Assembly (NCBI RefSeq): GCF_016278365.1 | Contig: NZ_JADQBZ010000018.1 | Location: 1 to 64,000, forward strand | DNA: 64,000 nt | Origin: Methanolobus sp. | GTDB taxonomy: Archaea > Halobacteriota > Methanosarcinia > Methanosarcinales > Methanosarcinaceae | Direction: 5' to 3' | Shown: piece after piece, positions 45,101 to 54,388 of the stretch | How positions within the stretch are numbered: the stretch's first letter is position 1 | Layout of the letters: each line of letters opens with the position of its first letter | Position numbers and translations under genes: made by a program | Notes under the pieces: generated by a model | What the model was told of the DNA's origin: nothing | Databases searched by the model: none | Seen by the model: the letters and a program-made list of their open reading frames with translations, nothing else

Positions 45101-47728
45101 GTCCAGATCCCATATCCCGGCGCAAGTCGCTTCGAGGGCCATATCAAGTGTATCGGTTCTCTTCTGCAACTGTTCCTGGGCTAGCTTGCGCTCGTTGATG
45201 TCACGGACCACAGCAAGTATCCTGTCATTGCCACCTATCTCGGTTCTTTTCTGGGATACCTCCACCCAGAAATGCTCCCCATTCTCTTTCTTTGCCAGCC
45301 ATTCGAATATGTGAGGTCCCTGGTCAATAGTTCTCAATGTATGCCCCAGAACATCCTCTTCAGTATAGTGAGGTACATTTGCACTCAGGTCGCCTATGTT
45401 TCCTGCAAGCACTCTTTCCTTGCTGGAGTAGCCATACATCTTCAGCATGGCCTCGTTAACATCAATTATCTTCTTGGTAGTAATGTCATGGATGAAAATG
45501 GCCTCGCTTGTGGAATTGAATATTTCCCGGTAGTTCTTTTCACTCTCAAACAGCGCTTCCTGGGTTCGCACGCGATCGGAAATGTCCCTGCATGTACAGA
45601 ATACAAGTCTTTGCCCATTTCGTATAACTTCACAGGAGCTGATCTCCACGTCGATCAATGACCCGTCCTTGCGAGTGTGGCGTGTCAGTAAATGCTCTTC
45701 TGTGGAACGGACATCCTGCAATATATCCAGTAATTGCTCGCGTGTCCATTGCTTATCCCAGTCCCATATGTGCAGCTTAAGAACTTCTTCGGAGGAGTAA
45801 CCAAGCATCTGTGCATATTTCCGGTTCGCCTCGTAGACTTTACCGTTCATGTCAACTATCACGGCTCCATCCCTGGATTGTTCGATAAGCAGACGCCGCC
45901 ATAAAGCTTCCTCGGCAAGTTTCTCTTCCGCAAGCTTTCGCTCTGTGATGTCCTGTCCAATACCAAATATCCTGGTTCCTTCTTTCGTCTCTATGGGAAC
46001 CACGTTCAATAGCAGCACTTTCTCTTTGCCGTTGACATTATAGAATGTCTCAAGCGTCTTTGGCTCAAGGAATGGGGCATGTTCCGCCATTTGCTTCCCC
46101 TGGAGCCTTGGCGGGTCATAATCCCCGGCTTTCTTTTTCTTGAGCGCCTCCAGATCAGTTTCAAGGAACTTGAGTGCTGCATCGTTAGCATCTGTATAGT
46201 TGCCCTGTTCATCTGCAATGATGATAGGGCTGAGCATGGATTCAAAAAGAGTGCGATATTTTCTCTCGCTTTCCCGAAGAGCCTCATCGACAAGCTTTCG
46301 CTCTGTGATGTCCTGTAGCGTACCAATGACAGCATTCCTCTGCGAATTGTATTCTGCGACAGAATGAATATCCCTTATCTCTCCGTCGTTTTGCCTTGCT
46401 ATCCGGAATTTCACATCATATGGCCGCTTTTTGCCTACCGCATCTTTGAGGGCTTTGTCAAGAAGTTCCCGGTATTCCGGTAATGAGACTTTCTGTGCTT
46501 CAGCAATGGTAAATTGGTTTTTTTCTACTCCGTATATTTTAAGCGCTTCTTCAGAAGCATGCACAGTGCCTGTGTTGAGATCAAACTCCCAGCTGCCCAT
46601 ATGCCCTATCTTCTGTGCATTGTTCAGCTGCATTTCCCTTTTACGCAGCTCTTCATCCTCTCTCTTCCTTTCAAACGCGCTGGCCATTATCCCTGCCACG
46701 ACCCCCAGGAACGATATTTGCTCATGGGACCATGTATATTTCTTCCGGACGGTCTGAAATCCGATCATGCCAATGGCATTTTCTTCCTTTTCCATGGGAA
46801 TGTCCAGGGCAGATCTTATGGCATATTTTGTGAATTCTTCTCTTTCAGCATCTGCCTCTGGCGGAAGAGCTTCTGTAGCCGGGATATGTATTGGTTCAAG
46901 GTTAAACATGCGTTTTGCTAACCATGGCAGACTATCCATCGGAAAGTTCTGCATATGGGTCATCATGGACTTTATTCCCGGTGCACACCATTCATGGGCC
47001 ATGCTCATTGTCTTGCCATCATCTGAAAAGAGATAGATACAACAACGATCGACATCAAAGAAGTTCCCGCACATCCTTAGTGCATTGTCAACAGTATCAT
47101 TGAGCCTTTCATTGTGGACGCTGACAAAGCCGGCTGATATGCCGGCTACCAGTTCCTGGAACCTGAGCTGGAATTGCAGTTGCTCTTCTGCTCTTTTGCG
47201 GCTGATCAGAAGTCCTGCCTGACGTGTATATATCTCGACAAGTTCCTCATCTGCCATTGTTTCCCCGGAAGCCATCAGGAGAACGAAGTAACCGATTATG
47301 ATATTATCCTTTATTATCCTTGCTACAACGATCTCTCCGATGCCGAATATCTTCTCCAGGAGCCTTATGGTCCTGTGCGGGACTATACCATCGGTCAGTT
47401 CATATAGCGCTTTAAAACGAGTGATACTACAGTCTTTGATCCGGCTTTCTATACGACTGTCAATATCCCACTTTTTCCCGGCAAGTTCGATCCCCAGTAT
47501 CGAACTGGCTTTTTTAATGTGCTCAAATGATCCTGAGATAGCTACGGTAGTAAAACATTTTTCATCCTCATTTAACAGGTTGAAGGCTGCATACCTGGCC
47601 CCTGCTATTTCGGCAAGGTCATCTATGACCTTCTGGTAATAGATCTCTGCGGCAGAACTCTGGAAAAGCTCCTCTGAAGATGCAACCAGTTTTTTAAGTC
47701 TCTTGTTCTCTTCCGTTTTATCTGTCAT
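42110..47728 (-). CDS. hybrid histidine kinase: 2 GAF, 7 PAS, HisKA, HATPase, 2 REC, Hpt
   Basis: An 1872-residue cytoplasmic sensor with no membrane helix. Two GAF-like domains (about 20-180 and 190-360) come first; the second begins with [17 protein letters not shown] and holds [12 protein letters not shown]. Seven PAS domains follow (about 370-1220). HisKA has H1243 (SHEMRTPL); HATPase has [16 protein letters not shown] and GGTGLGL. The first receiver has acceptor D1528 (IITDHRM), the second D1676 (IFMDVQMP) and K in TTKPV. A C-terminal Hpt domain has H1817 (THKIKGSA). This is a complete phosphorelay in one chain. An output regulator is not adjacent. No SD is visible before the ATG, and a TnpB element ends about 36 bases upstream. 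Confidence 0.85.
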   Translation of the reverse strand: MTDKTEENKRLKKLVASSEELFQSSAAEIYYQKVIDDLAEIAGARYAAFNLLNEDEKCFTTVAISGSFEHIKKASSILGIELAGKKWDIDSRIESRIKDCSITRFKALYELTDGIVPHRTIRLLEKIFGIGEIVVARIIKDNIIIGYFVLLMASGETMADEELVEIYTRQAGLLISRKRAEEQLQFQLRFQELVAGISAGFVSVHNERLNDTVDNALRMCGNFFDVDRCCIYLFSDDGKTMSMAHEWCAPGIKSMMTHMQNFPMDSLPWLAKRMFNLEPIHIPATEALPPEADAEREEFTKYAIRSALDIPMEKEENAIGMIGFQTVRKKYTWSHEQISFLGVVAGIMASAFERKREDEELRKREMQLNNAQKIGHMGSWEFDLNTGTVHASEEALKIYGVEKNQFTIAEAQKVSLPEYRELLDKALKDAVGKKRPYDVKFRIARQNDGEIRDIHSVAEYNSQRNAVIGTLQDITERKLVDEALRESERKYRTLFESMLSPIIIADEQGNYTDANDAALKFLETDLEALKKKKAGDYDPPRLQGKQMAEHAPFLEPKTLETFYNVNGKEKVLLLNVVPIETKEGTRIFGIGQDITERKLAEEKLAEEALWRRLLIEQSRDGAVIVDMNGKVYEANRKYAQMLGYSSEEVLKLHIWDWDKQWTREQLLDILQDVRSTEEHLLTRHTRKDGSLIDVEISSCEVIRNGQRLVFCTCRDISDRVRTQEALFESEKNYREIFNSTSEAIFIHDITTKKIIDVNEAMLKMYGYSSKERVLAGNIGDLSANVPHYTEEDVLGHTLRTIDQGPHIFEWLAKKENGEHFWVEVSQKRTEIGGNDRILAVVRDINERKLAQEQLQKRTDTLDMALEATCAGIWDLDLVTGHINLEGRNSWEKITGYTNDDFTDFSMELWSMLIHPDDVKYVTGELQATIASGKEYYLAEYRMKHKDGRWVWVQANGRVSRYDSNGRPLRMHGTHTAINERKEIESKLKSSEENFRTLFATLDDIIMVGTDERKVLYANPALFNRLGYTFEEISGVGMFGMYSHMHLREARESFTSMLKGEKDTCILPLQHRNGTFIPVETRRWAGKWDGDDCIFSISKDLSQQQAALTKFQKLFDNNPALMALISYPDFKLVDVNRAFLQKVKLSRQEVVGKTLRELELADMDTMLQIKGELETTGRVQNKEIITVINGDEIIYGLFSGEVIYDLSQKFILIAITDITAQKKAEEEATAASSAKSEFLANMSHEMRTPLNGIIGFSDLLMRTELSGPQMQYMQAVYTSATSLLDLINDVLDLSKIEAGKLELDPEKADLLELCEQIADIVKYRAHEKGLELLLNISSDLPRYIVADRLRLRQVLVNLVGNAVKFTENGEIELKVEASPVPDTNDMKFIFSVRDTGIGIAKDKQSRIFGSFSQADGSITRKYGGTGLGLTISNMLLEKMSSQLELDSEPGKGSIFHFNVTFPVEKGEGIIEDKILNVSKVLVVDDNSSNRSILKNMLLEAGIQADTVSGGHEALEMIGIQKNYDLIITDHRMHSMDGLEMVRRMREELNIPPDCHPVILLHNSWDSSYVDEECKALGVRSSIGKPVRRSQLLGAITMIHSVQEEQKQPGRTSEQHLPAGQLYHDYTILIAEDNVINMILASTILSRSLPHANIIKAGNGKEAVRAFEDTGPNLIFMDVQMPELSGYDAASAIRKIEAEIGGHVPIIALTAGTIKGEKERCLDAGMDDYTTKPVVEGTIQSLLHKWLPGFKSSVNIAACERRVENVHFDREKLLDNVNGDEDLLNKLTAMALKSFSLQLEKIKTSLLQMDIEQIKLDTHKIKGSALNVGFNILAELAREIEEAIETGEDAIPQILEEVEREIRFLECELKECKL

Positions 47729-47763
47729 ATGCTTTGTAGCTGTGTAATTGCGTAATAGTTTAC

Positions 47764-47800
47764 GTGAACTACCACCGGTTAAAACCGGTGGCTTCCTACT
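47764..47800 (-). ncRNA. predicted 3' end of TnpB omega-RNA, element 2
   Basis: Hairpin CCACCGGTT / AACCGGTGG (47772-47791) overlapping the tnpB stop codon and closing with TAGTTCAC on the minus strand, as at the right ends of IS605 elements. The guide part would be the bases just below 47764, that is, the 5' leader of the kinase gene. The upstream scaffold inside tnpB cannot be delimited by eye. Confidence 0.5.
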
Positions 47801-49038
47801 TCGTTCCCCTGACTTGTGCCAGTGAGTCCATAGGCTCTTCCCACAGTTCCTGCGGTGTTTAAGTTACTCAATGCTATTTTCTTGCTGTTGATAGATGCAT
47901 TGATGTCTCTGTCATGCAATGTTTTACATGCTGGACATTTCCATTCCCTGATATCAAGAGTTAATTCCTTGAACTTGTATCCACAGACATTACACAATTT
48001 AGAGGATGCATCAAACCGACCTATCTTCAGGATAGTTTTGCCAAACCATTCTGCCTTGTAGATCAACTTGTCCACAAATCCAGACCAACCAACATCACTG
48101 ATGCTTTGAGCTAAACAATGATTCCTAACCATTCCTTTTACATTCAGGTCTTCTATCGCAATGGCTTGACTTTCGCGAATTATCATTGCTGAGACCTTAT
48201 GCTGGAAATCGTATCTCTGGTTAGCTATCAACTGATGATGTTTTGCAAGTCTGGCAACAGCTTTTTTCCTATTCTTTGAACCTTTCGGTTTTCTGGATAC
48301 ACTCCTCTGTAATTTGACGAGTTTCTTCAGTGACCTTTTCAGGAACTTAGGATTTTCAATTTCTTCTCCTGTTGAGAGAACAGCAAAGGTCTTGATGCCA
48401 ACATCAATTCCAACGGTTGTTTCCTCCGTAAATAATTCAGGTTCAGGATAAGGTGCGTGGTCTTCGATCAGAATACTTACGTGATATCTTCCAGCCGATG
48501 TCCTGGAAACTGTTACTGTCTTGAGAACCTTGAATTCCTTGTTTAATTTCTGATCAAGGATAATTTCTCCGTTAACTTCCTTTGTCACAAGGTTATTCTC
48601 AATGAATTCCTTGCTCAGAAAATCCCGATGAAGAATTATCTTTATCCAACCTATTTTTGGGAAATATATTTGAGAGGAAGTCAGGTTGATCTGATAGTTT
48701 TGAGGGATCTGAAATGAGAAATGGTTGTCTTTCTTACTTTTCCAGGTTGGATAGGAACCATTTCCTTCAAAGAAGTTCTTGAATCCCGTCAACAAATTCC
48801 GGTTGGCTTGTTGCAATGATTGAGAATTAATATCTTTTAACCAGGTAAACGTTTCCTTGAGGGAAATAAGATGGTTATTAAGATCTATCTCCGTAACGTT
48901 TACTTTGAACTTTCCATACATCAGATTCTTGATTGAAAGAGAACGATTGTATACGAATCGAGCAGCTCCAAAATGTTGCTCTAACAAAGCGCTTTGTTCT
49001 CTGTTTGGATAGATTCGATATACATTACCCTTTTTCAT
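47779..49038 (-). CDS. tnpB: TnpB RNA-guided endonuclease, element 2
   Basis: A 419-residue TnpB starting MKKGNVYRIYPN. Catalytic RuvC residues are D212 (VGIDVGIKTF), E296 (AIEDLNVKGM) and D378 (HDRDINASIN), with a zinc ribbon C349/C352 and C368/C371. All are present, so it should be an active omega-RNA-guided nuclease. It is clearly a different lineage from element 1 (different N-terminus and spacing). The ATG at 49038 is the only good start. Confidence 0.85.
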   Translation of the reverse strand: MKKGNVYRIYPNREQSALLEQHFGAARFVYNRSLSIKNLMYGKFKVNVTEIDLNNHLISLKETFTWLKDINSQSLQQANRNLLTGFKNFFEGNGSYPTWKSKKDNHFSFQIPQNYQINLTSSQIYFPKIGWIKIILHRDFLSKEFIENNLVTKEVNGEIILDQKLNKEFKVLKTVTVSRTSAGRYHVSILIEDHAPYPEPELFTEETTVGIDVGIKTFAVLSTGEEIENPKFLKRSLKKLVKLQRSVSRKPKGSKNRKKAVARLAKHHQLIANQRYDFQHKVSAMIIRESQAIAIEDLNVKGMVRNHCLAQSISDVGWSGFVDKLIYKAEWFGKTILKIGRFDASSKLCNVCGYKFKELTLDIREWKCPACKTLHDRDINASINSKKIALSNLNTAGTVGRAYGLTGTSQGNEVGSHRF

Positions 49039-49127
49039 TCAAACTACTTACTTGAGAATTAGTTAATTATGCACATGTTTGCATGGGATATATGCTTTTT
49101 TTTGTTTGGGACGCAATTCATCCACCT

Positions 49128-49292
49128 GTTCCATTTCATAGAAATGGAACTCCCATCAAATCGAAGATTTAATGGAGGTTAAAACCGGGGGTCTTCTTGC
49201 TTCACGCTGATAAAATAATCACTTCATATATAAATAATTATTTTATTGTATAATAATGCTAGTTCCTAATATGTTTGTTTTGAAAGTTTGCA
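49128..49292. other. left end of element 2 and flanking gap
   Basis: Contains the GTTCCATTTC / GAAATGGAAC hairpin (49128-49150), a GGAGGTTAAAACCGGGGG stretch (about 49174-49191) that is probably part of the left end, then AT-rich host sequence. No gene seen. Confidence 0.45.
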
Positions 49293-49397
49293 GTGTATAT
49301 TCCCTGTACTTCTGCAGGTGCCGTAAACTCCGGAAAGACTAATATTAACGCCTTGATAACATCAGATTTATATATGTCATCTTTATATATTTATACC

Positions 49398-49982
49398 ATG
49401 CCCTATCCAATATTCCACCTGATGTTCTTTGTATTCTGCATATCTCTTGTGGGTGTGTTTGCAGTTCTCACTTCATCTTTCAGGAGGGAGATCAGTCTCA
49501 GGGACACCGGGCATCTTGGAACGCTGTTTATTGTAGGGGGCATAGGCTCTCTTTTCCCTGATGTACCTGCTGTGTGGAACTATTTCCTGCATGGCAACCT
49601 CAAACACACCATGATCGGTCCGGTACCTACGCACTCGCTTTTTTTTGGAATTGTGGCTTTTGCTCTTGCCGTAATGTTTGGCTATCTTATTTACAGGAAC
49701 ATATCCAGGGCAACATCTATTGGCATCTTTGCAGAGGCGGCTTTCCTTTCCCATCTGCTGCTAGATGATGTGGCCGATGGCGGCCTGACATATCTTTACC
49801 CTATTTATAATGAGCCCCTCAGCATCTTTGTCTTCATGAATGTGAACCTGTCAGACGTGAATTTCTTCTACTATAATTTTGCATGCTTTGTGTCCGTGTT
49901 CTTCATCTTCTGCGTAATGCTGATGGCTCTGCTGGCTTTGAAGGACCTGGGATTTGGCTTCAGGTACGAGCCTATGGATTAA
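49398..49982 (+). CDS. membrane-bound metal-dependent hydrolase-like protein (DUF457/YdjM type)
   Basis: A 194-residue protein with about five membrane helices. Histidines and acids sit where the YdjM-like family has its metal ligands: GSLFPDVPAVW, HGNLKHTMIGPVPTHSLFF and AFLSHLLLDDVADGG. The reaction is not known. I chose the ATG at 49398: it lacks an SD, but a TATA-like TTTATATAT lies about 25 bases before it, so a leaderless transcript is plausible. The frame is open to 49293, without membrane character. Confidence 0.65.
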   Translation: MPYPIFHLMFFVFCISLVGVFAVLTSSFRREISLRDTGHLGTLFIVGGIGSLFPDVPAVWNYFLHGNLKHTMIGPVPTHSLFFGIVAFALAVMFGYLIYRNISRATSIGIFAEAAFLSHLLLDDVADGGLTYLYPIYNEPLSIFVFMNVNLSDVNFFYYNFACFVSVFFIFCVMLMALLALKDLGFGFRYEPMD

Positions 49983-50041
49983 AAAGAGAATAAAAAAGAT
50001 GGTTCCTGAAATTAGCTTGATGGGAAAACTTTAATTTGAAA

Positions 50042-50812
50042 TCATACAGCAGCCCATCCACCATCAACACAGATATGCTCGCCCGTCAAATAACTGGAAT
50101 TGTCCGACGCAAGATATATCAGCAAACCATCCATCTCACCCGGTCTGCCAATTCGTTTCATAGGGCATCTTGATCGAATGAAATTCTGAAATTCATCGTC
50201 GGAGATGAGATCTTCCGTCATTTCAGACTCAAAGAATCCAGGTCCTATAGCATTCACAGTAATTCCGTATTGTGCCCACTCGCCTGCCAGTGCTCTTGTA
50301 AGGTTGACCTCTCCTCCTTTTGACGCATGATAAGAAGAGACCGGGTATTGTGTATTTCCAATCACACCATACATTGAAGCTATGTTGATTATCCTGCCAT
50401 AATTGCGTTCTTTCATCTTTCTGGCAGCGTGTTTTGCGAAGAAGAACACACCTCTGAGATTTGTATCAAGCACTTTATCCCATTCTTCTCCAGTCATATT
50501 TTCCGCCGGTGCAAAAGAAGACGTTCCTGCATTGTTTACCAGAATGTCCAGTTTCCCGAATTCCTCAACTGTACGCTCGACAACATTTATGACATCATTT
50601 TCTATCAAAACATCGCACTTTACTGCGAGACACTTTGCGCCAATTTTCTCCAGCTCTTCCTTAAGCACTTCTAATTTCTCGATTCTTCTTGCTGCAATAG
50701 TAATATTTGCTCCGGCATTAGCTAATGCTTTAGCAAACTGGATCCCCAATCCGCTAGAGGCACCGGTCACAATTGCAACCTTGCCAGTAAGATCGAATAG
50801 ATTACTTTTCAT
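50042..50812 (-). CDS. short-chain dehydrogenase/reductase (FabG-like)
   Basis: A 256-residue classical SDR. TGASSGLGIQFA binds the cofactor, NNAGTS follows, and the catalytic triad is Ser in IINIASMYG with YHASK. The ending GEHICVDGGWA is typical of the FabG/gluconate 5-dehydrogenase group. The cofactor-site sequence RRIEKLE suggests NADP. The substrate cannot be told. I chose the ATG at 50812 with GGTG close upstream; a longer frame begins at 50833. It is monocistronic. Confidence 0.8.
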   Translation of the reverse strand: MKSNLFDLTGKVAIVTGASSGLGIQFAKALANAGANITIAARRIEKLEVLKEELEKIGAKCLAVKCDVLIENDVINVVERTVEEFGKLDILVNNAGTSSFAPAENMTGEEWDKVLDTNLRGVFFFAKHAARKMKERNYGRIINIASMYGVIGNTQYPVSSYHASKGGEVNLTRALAGEWAQYGITVNAIGPGFFESEMTEDLISDDEFQNFIRSRCPMKRIGRPGEMDGLLIYLASDNSSYLTGEHICVDGGWAAV

Positions 50813-51033
50813 ACACCAATTACCCCCGATCATTATAATTTATTTTAATCTTGTTCTTGCTAATGATCAAGATCATACAAATTAATGGGATAAGGCTGAT
50901 CTTTCAGACTAATCCCTATTCTAAAATAGAATTTATAGTTATATAATATCTGTATATGGTAGCTTCAGTGCCTCTTCAACTATCACATCAATTCGTAGTG
51001 CCTCTTACGCGAAGTTCCCGTTCTGAGTTCCAC

Positions 51034-52746
51034 TTAGCAGGAGAAATATGCATTGAGCACATACTCCTGCATCATCCTGTGGGTATTGAAGAATGAGCCG
51101 TTTATGGCAATGGAATACCGCATCATGTCAATGAAACGCCCGCGATCCTGGTAGTAGAGGGGAATGACTATATTTTCCAGCTTGTCATAGAGTGAGTCTG
51201 CATCCTTTGAGTGGTTGCGGTCCTCGGCATTTTCCGGGATCCCATTGCCGATAGACCAGCCGGTCAGTCCTTCTATGTGTCCTTCTATCCACCATCCATC
51301 AGGCACGCTCAGGTTGGGGACACCGTTAAGGGCAGCTTTCATCCCGCTTGTACCGGAAGCTTCCATAGGAGGCTCGGGTGTGTTAAGCCAGATGTCGACC
51401 CCCGCTGTCATCATTGCCCCCAGGGTCATGTTGTAGTTCTCAAGGTATACCAACTTAATCTCATTGCCAAGTGCCTGCTTTGCCTGGAAAATGCGTTGGA
51501 TGAGCTCCTTGCCTCCCTGATCCTTAGGGTGCGCTTTACCTGCATAGATTATCTGGATATTTCCTGTATGGGTAGATATATTTTTAAGATGTTCAATGTC
51601 CTGGAACAGCAGATCTCCGCGCTTGTAGGTTGCAGCCCTTCTGGCAAAGCCTATTGTCAGCACATTCTCATCAAGTTCTGCACCGGTCTGCGTGTTGACA
51701 AAGTCGATCAGTTTTTTCTTGGCTTGCAAATGGGCGTCCCATACTTTGTCCTTTGGGATGTTGAGTGCGTAGCGAAGGCTGAAATTATCCCGTTGCCACA
51801 TCGGGATATACTGGTCGAACAATTGCCTGAAAGGTTCAGACACCCAGGTTGCAGCGTGAACACCGTTGGTGATGGAGTTTATGGTATATCCTGCAAACAG
51901 TTGTCTGGAAGCTTCTCCGTGCATTTTGGCAACGCCATTGACATAACGGCTCAGGTTAAGGGCCAGACGGGTCATGTTAAGGGTATTGCCGTTATGCAGT
52001 ACTCCGTCAAGTGCAAAAAAGTCGTCTCGCTGGCCAATGACCATCTGTGCCATTTCCCGGGGAAAACGATCATGACCGGCGGGTACTATAGTATGGGTCG
52101 TGAACACGCATTTCCTCTGCACAGCATTGCGGTCTTCTGCTATAAGCTGTTTCCTGCCAGCAATTCGTGCTTCTTCGTCGAGCAGTTCCAGTGTCAGGAG
52201 TGCAGCATGCCCTTCATTCATATGGAAACTCCGGATGCTCCTGTAGCCAAGTTCCCTGAGCATTCTGATGCCTCCTACACCGAGGATGAGTTCCTGGCAG
52301 AGACGGTAGTAATCGTCTCCGCCGTAGAGATGATGGGTCAGTGTCCGGTCCCATTGGGAATTCTCAGGCATGTCCGCATCAAGGAAGATCACAGGCACAT
52401 TAAAACCGGTTACTCCTTTAACCTCGTATTTCCAGGCCCGCAAATGCACTATTCTCCCATGCACGGTCACCTGGACCCTTGAAGGCATTTCCTGCATAAA
52501 CTCTTCCACATTCCATGGTGCAGGTTCTTCATGCTGCCATCCGTCATCTCCCAGACGCTGGCGGAAGTAACCTTTTCGGTAGAGTAAAGTGACTGCTATC
52601 ATGGGCACTTTGAGGTCGGCTGCCGAGCGAATAGTGTCGCCGGCGAGTACTCCAAGGCCGCCACTGTAGGTGTGGATCCTTTCCTCGATGCCTATCTCCA
52701 TTGAGAAATAGGCGATGGAACGTCTTTCAATGAGCAATTCCTGCAT
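51034..52746 (-). CDS. alpha-glucan phosphorylase (GT35, short type)
   Basis: A 570-residue phosphorylase of the short archaeal/Thermotoga type, lacking the extra N-terminal domain of 800-residue enzymes. [27 protein letters not shown] opens the protein. [15 protein letters not shown] and [25 protein letters not shown] carry the phosphate site and PLP Lys470. It releases glucose 1-phosphate from stored glycogen using phosphate. It starts 40 bases after the kinase gene on the same strand, so the two form a sugar-use operon. The ATG at 52746 is followed by the conserved start. Confidence 0.85.
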   Translation of the reverse strand: MQELLIERRSIAYFSMEIGIEERIHTYSGGLGVLAGDTIRSAADLKVPMIAVTLLYRKGYFRQRLGDDGWQHEEPAPWNVEEFMQEMPSRVQVTVHGRIVHLRAWKYEVKGVTGFNVPVIFLDADMPENSQWDRTLTHHLYGGDDYYRLCQELILGVGGIRMLRELGYRSIRSFHMNEGHAALLTLELLDEEARIAGRKQLIAEDRNAVQRKCVFTTHTIVPAGHDRFPREMAQMVIGQRDDFFALDGVLHNGNTLNMTRLALNLSRYVNGVAKMHGEASRQLFAGYTINSITNGVHAATWVSEPFRQLFDQYIPMWQRDNFSLRYALNIPKDKVWDAHLQAKKKLIDFVNTQTGAELDENVLTIGFARRAATYKRGDLLFQDIEHLKNISTHTGNIQIIYAGKAHPKDQGGKELIQRIFQAKQALGNEIKLVYLENYNMTLGAMMTAGVDIWLNTPEPPMEASGTSGMKAALNGVPNLSVPDGWWIEGHIEGLTGWSIGNGIPENAEDRNHSKDADSLYDKLENIVIPLYYQDRGRFIDMMRYSIAINGSFFNTHRMMQEYVLNAYFSC

Positions 52747-52786
52747 ATTAGTCTCCTGATCGTACTGTTTGTAAGTGGCTGAGCAT

Positions 52787-53713
52787 TTATATCATTTTTG
52801 CGTAGAGGCGCTCGGTGTCCTCTTTCCGGCAGAGTTCTGTTCCCGGTGTCATTACAGCTGCAGAACCTGCGGCCAATCCGTACAGCACAGCCTGACGCAG
52901 TGTTTTGCCTCTTGAGAGGCCTAAGGCAATGCCTGCGACCATGCTGTCACCGGCTCCCACTTTACTGCTGATGGGTACTGTAGGCGGGACCATGCGCTCA
53001 ACAATTTCTTCTGAGACCAGCAGGGCACCGGCAGCGCCCAGAGAGATGACTATTACCTCACACATGCCAGCCTTTATTATCCTCTTTGCTTCTTCCAGTA
53101 TCTGTGGCTCTTCCATAACATCCTGGCCTGCCAGTTTCTGGAACTCCCGTATATTGGGCTTGATGAGATAGACACCTTCCTGCAGCGCTTTCTCAAGAGC
53201 TTCACCGGATGCATCAACAATTACCTTTGCCCCGATATCTTTCCCGATGCGTGCCACACGGGCATAGAGGTCAGACGGTACGCCCATTGGAAGACTCCCG
53301 CTGGTTATAAGGTAATCCGGTGTCGGGCTGGCAGAGGACAGCTCCCGCAGGCATCGCTCCCATTCATCTGCCTGCAGCTGCGGACCAGGCATCCCGAAGC
53401 GGTACTGCTGCCCGGTAGATCCTTCCAGCACTATAAGGTTCTCCCTGGTCATTCCTTTAATGGGCAAGGGACGCAGTTCAACTCCTTCCTGCTCCAGGAG
53501 CGTATTAAGCATCTGTCCGGCCATCCCTCCCGACGGGTAGACAAGCAGCGATTCTCCTCCCAATTTCTTGATAGCCCGGGATACATTGACACCACCTCCG
53601 CCAGGCTCATACTGAGCGGGTTTGCAGTAAAGCTTGTGTTCAGGTATCACATGTTCAGTGCTTGTGCTCTTGTCGATGGCAGGGTTCATTGTCAGGGTAA
53701 TGATCGTTCTCAT
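52787..53713 (-). CDS. PfkB-family hexose-phosphate kinase (phosphofructokinase-like)
   Basis: A 308-residue ribokinase-fold kinase closest to the PfkB/FruK group: [30 protein letters not shown], and the catalytic [13 protein letters not shown] with base Asp. These normally phosphorylate fructose 6-phosphate or fructose 1-phosphate with ATP. Beside a glucan phosphorylase, fructose 6-phosphate is the likely substrate. That would be notable because methanogens usually use ADP-dependent phosphofructokinases. I chose the ATG at 53713 with GGAG 8 bases upstream; the frame opens at 53731. It is first in the operon. Confidence 0.8.
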   Translation of the reverse strand: MRTIITLTMNPAIDKSTSTEHVIPEHKLYCKPAQYEPGGGGVNVSRAIKKLGGESLLVYPSGGMAGQMLNTLLEQEGVELRPLPIKGMTRENLIVLEGSTGQQYRFGMPGPQLQADEWERCLRELSSASPTPDYLITSGSLPMGVPSDLYARVARIGKDIGAKVIVDASGEALEKALQEGVYLIKPNIREFQKLAGQDVMEEPQILEEAKRIIKAGMCEVIVISLGAAGALLVSEEIVERMVPPTVPISSKVGAGDSMVAGIALGLSRGKTLRQAVLYGLAAGSAAVMTPGTELCRKEDTERLYAKMI

Positions 53714-54024
53714 AGGCGTTTCTCCATACATTCATTGTGAACCGCAGTCTTTATTATGTGTTCAATCCCATCTTATATGGGGATACATGATCAAGGGGTT
53801 TTACATTGGGACTGGAAGATAAAAGCGTATTAGTAGAGTATGTCTTTCCTTTACTAAATAGTCTTTTACCGCCAGTGAATATCTTTTGCTGGTTACGGTT
53901 GTCAACTGGTCTCCAGATCAAGGGATATCGGTCCTGGTAGTATCCTATTCCGGATAAAGCAATAATTATTAATATAATACTGTGAAATATATTATTGGTA
54001 TTGTGTATTATTCAGAGGGATATA
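53714..54024. other. divergent promoter gap
   Basis: AT-rich spacer with TTATTAATATAATAC near 53967-53982 as probable TATA sequence for the small gene at 54025. No gene seen. Confidence 0.4.
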
Positions 54025-54204
54025 ATGATGTGTAAATTCTACCACGAGTGTGAATATGCCAGCAGTGCGGCTTTCACATGTACTGTTGCAGGAGGAGGGG
54101 ACTACTGTGGAAAGTACAGGATACTGGTATCAGAATGCATGAATTGCTGTAGTGCTTCAGAAAAATGTGATTTCCCTCCCAGCGCGAGAGAAGTACTGGT
54201 GTAG
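54025..54204 (+). CDS. small Cys-rich protein
   Basis: A 59-residue protein MMCKFYHECEYASS...CTVAGGGDYCGKYR...CMNCCSASEKC with nine Cys, probably a metal-binding or disulfide-rich cytoplasmic protein. GAGGG lies 6 bases before the ATG; a longer frame opens at 53995. It lies upstream of cooS on the same strand, but 184 bases and a palindrome separate them. I do not recognise a family. Confidence 0.6.
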   Translation: MMCKFYHECEYASSAAFTCTVAGGGDYCGKYRILVSECMNCCSASEKCDFPPSAREVLV

Positions 54205-54236
54205 GTGCTTGGTTATAGCCAGACTGAAGTCATAAG

Positions 54237-54253
54237 AAATACTTCAAGTATTT
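54237..54253. promoter_or_regulatory. palindrome AAATACTT-C-AAGTATTT upstream of cooS
   Basis: A perfect 8-bp inverted repeat with a one-base centre, 136 bases before cooS and 33 bases after the small Cys-rich gene. It could be a regulator site for CO dehydrogenase expression, or, with the TTTATTT after it, a weak terminator. Confidence 0.4.
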
Positions 54254-54352
54254 ATTTCCCATCTAATTTTATTTTTGACTCATTCTGAAAAAGTGTCAAT
54301 GATCATTTTTCTTAAAATAGCGAGCATCTCAATGGGTATTTAAGTCTCAAGC

Positions 54353-54369
54353 CTTATTTTAAAATAAAG
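54353..54369. promoter_or_regulatory. AT palindrome just before cooS
   Basis: TTATTTTAAAATAA is a perfect 14-bp palindrome 21 bases before the ATG. It could be the TATA region, an operator, or both. Assignment is by position only. Confidence 0.35.
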
Positions 54370-54388
54370 AGCATATTTTCAGTGAGGG

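Larger units (their letters stand above)
47764..49205 (-). mobile_element. IS605-type element with tnpB only, copy 2
   Basis: tnpB with its right end at about 47764 (on the minus strand CCACCGGTTTTAACCGGTGG then TAGTTCAC) and a left-end region with the perfect hairpin GTTCCATTTC / GAAATGGAAC at 49128-49150. No tnpA. It sits immediately upstream of the hybrid kinase and in the same direction. The left boundary is approximate. Confidence 0.7.

Noticed and set aside
51211-52482. 423-codon plus-strand open frame
   Set aside because: It lies fully antisense to the alpha-glucan phosphorylase gene, whose motifs are unmistakable. The plus frame is Cys- and His-rich with no domain, as expected of a shadow.
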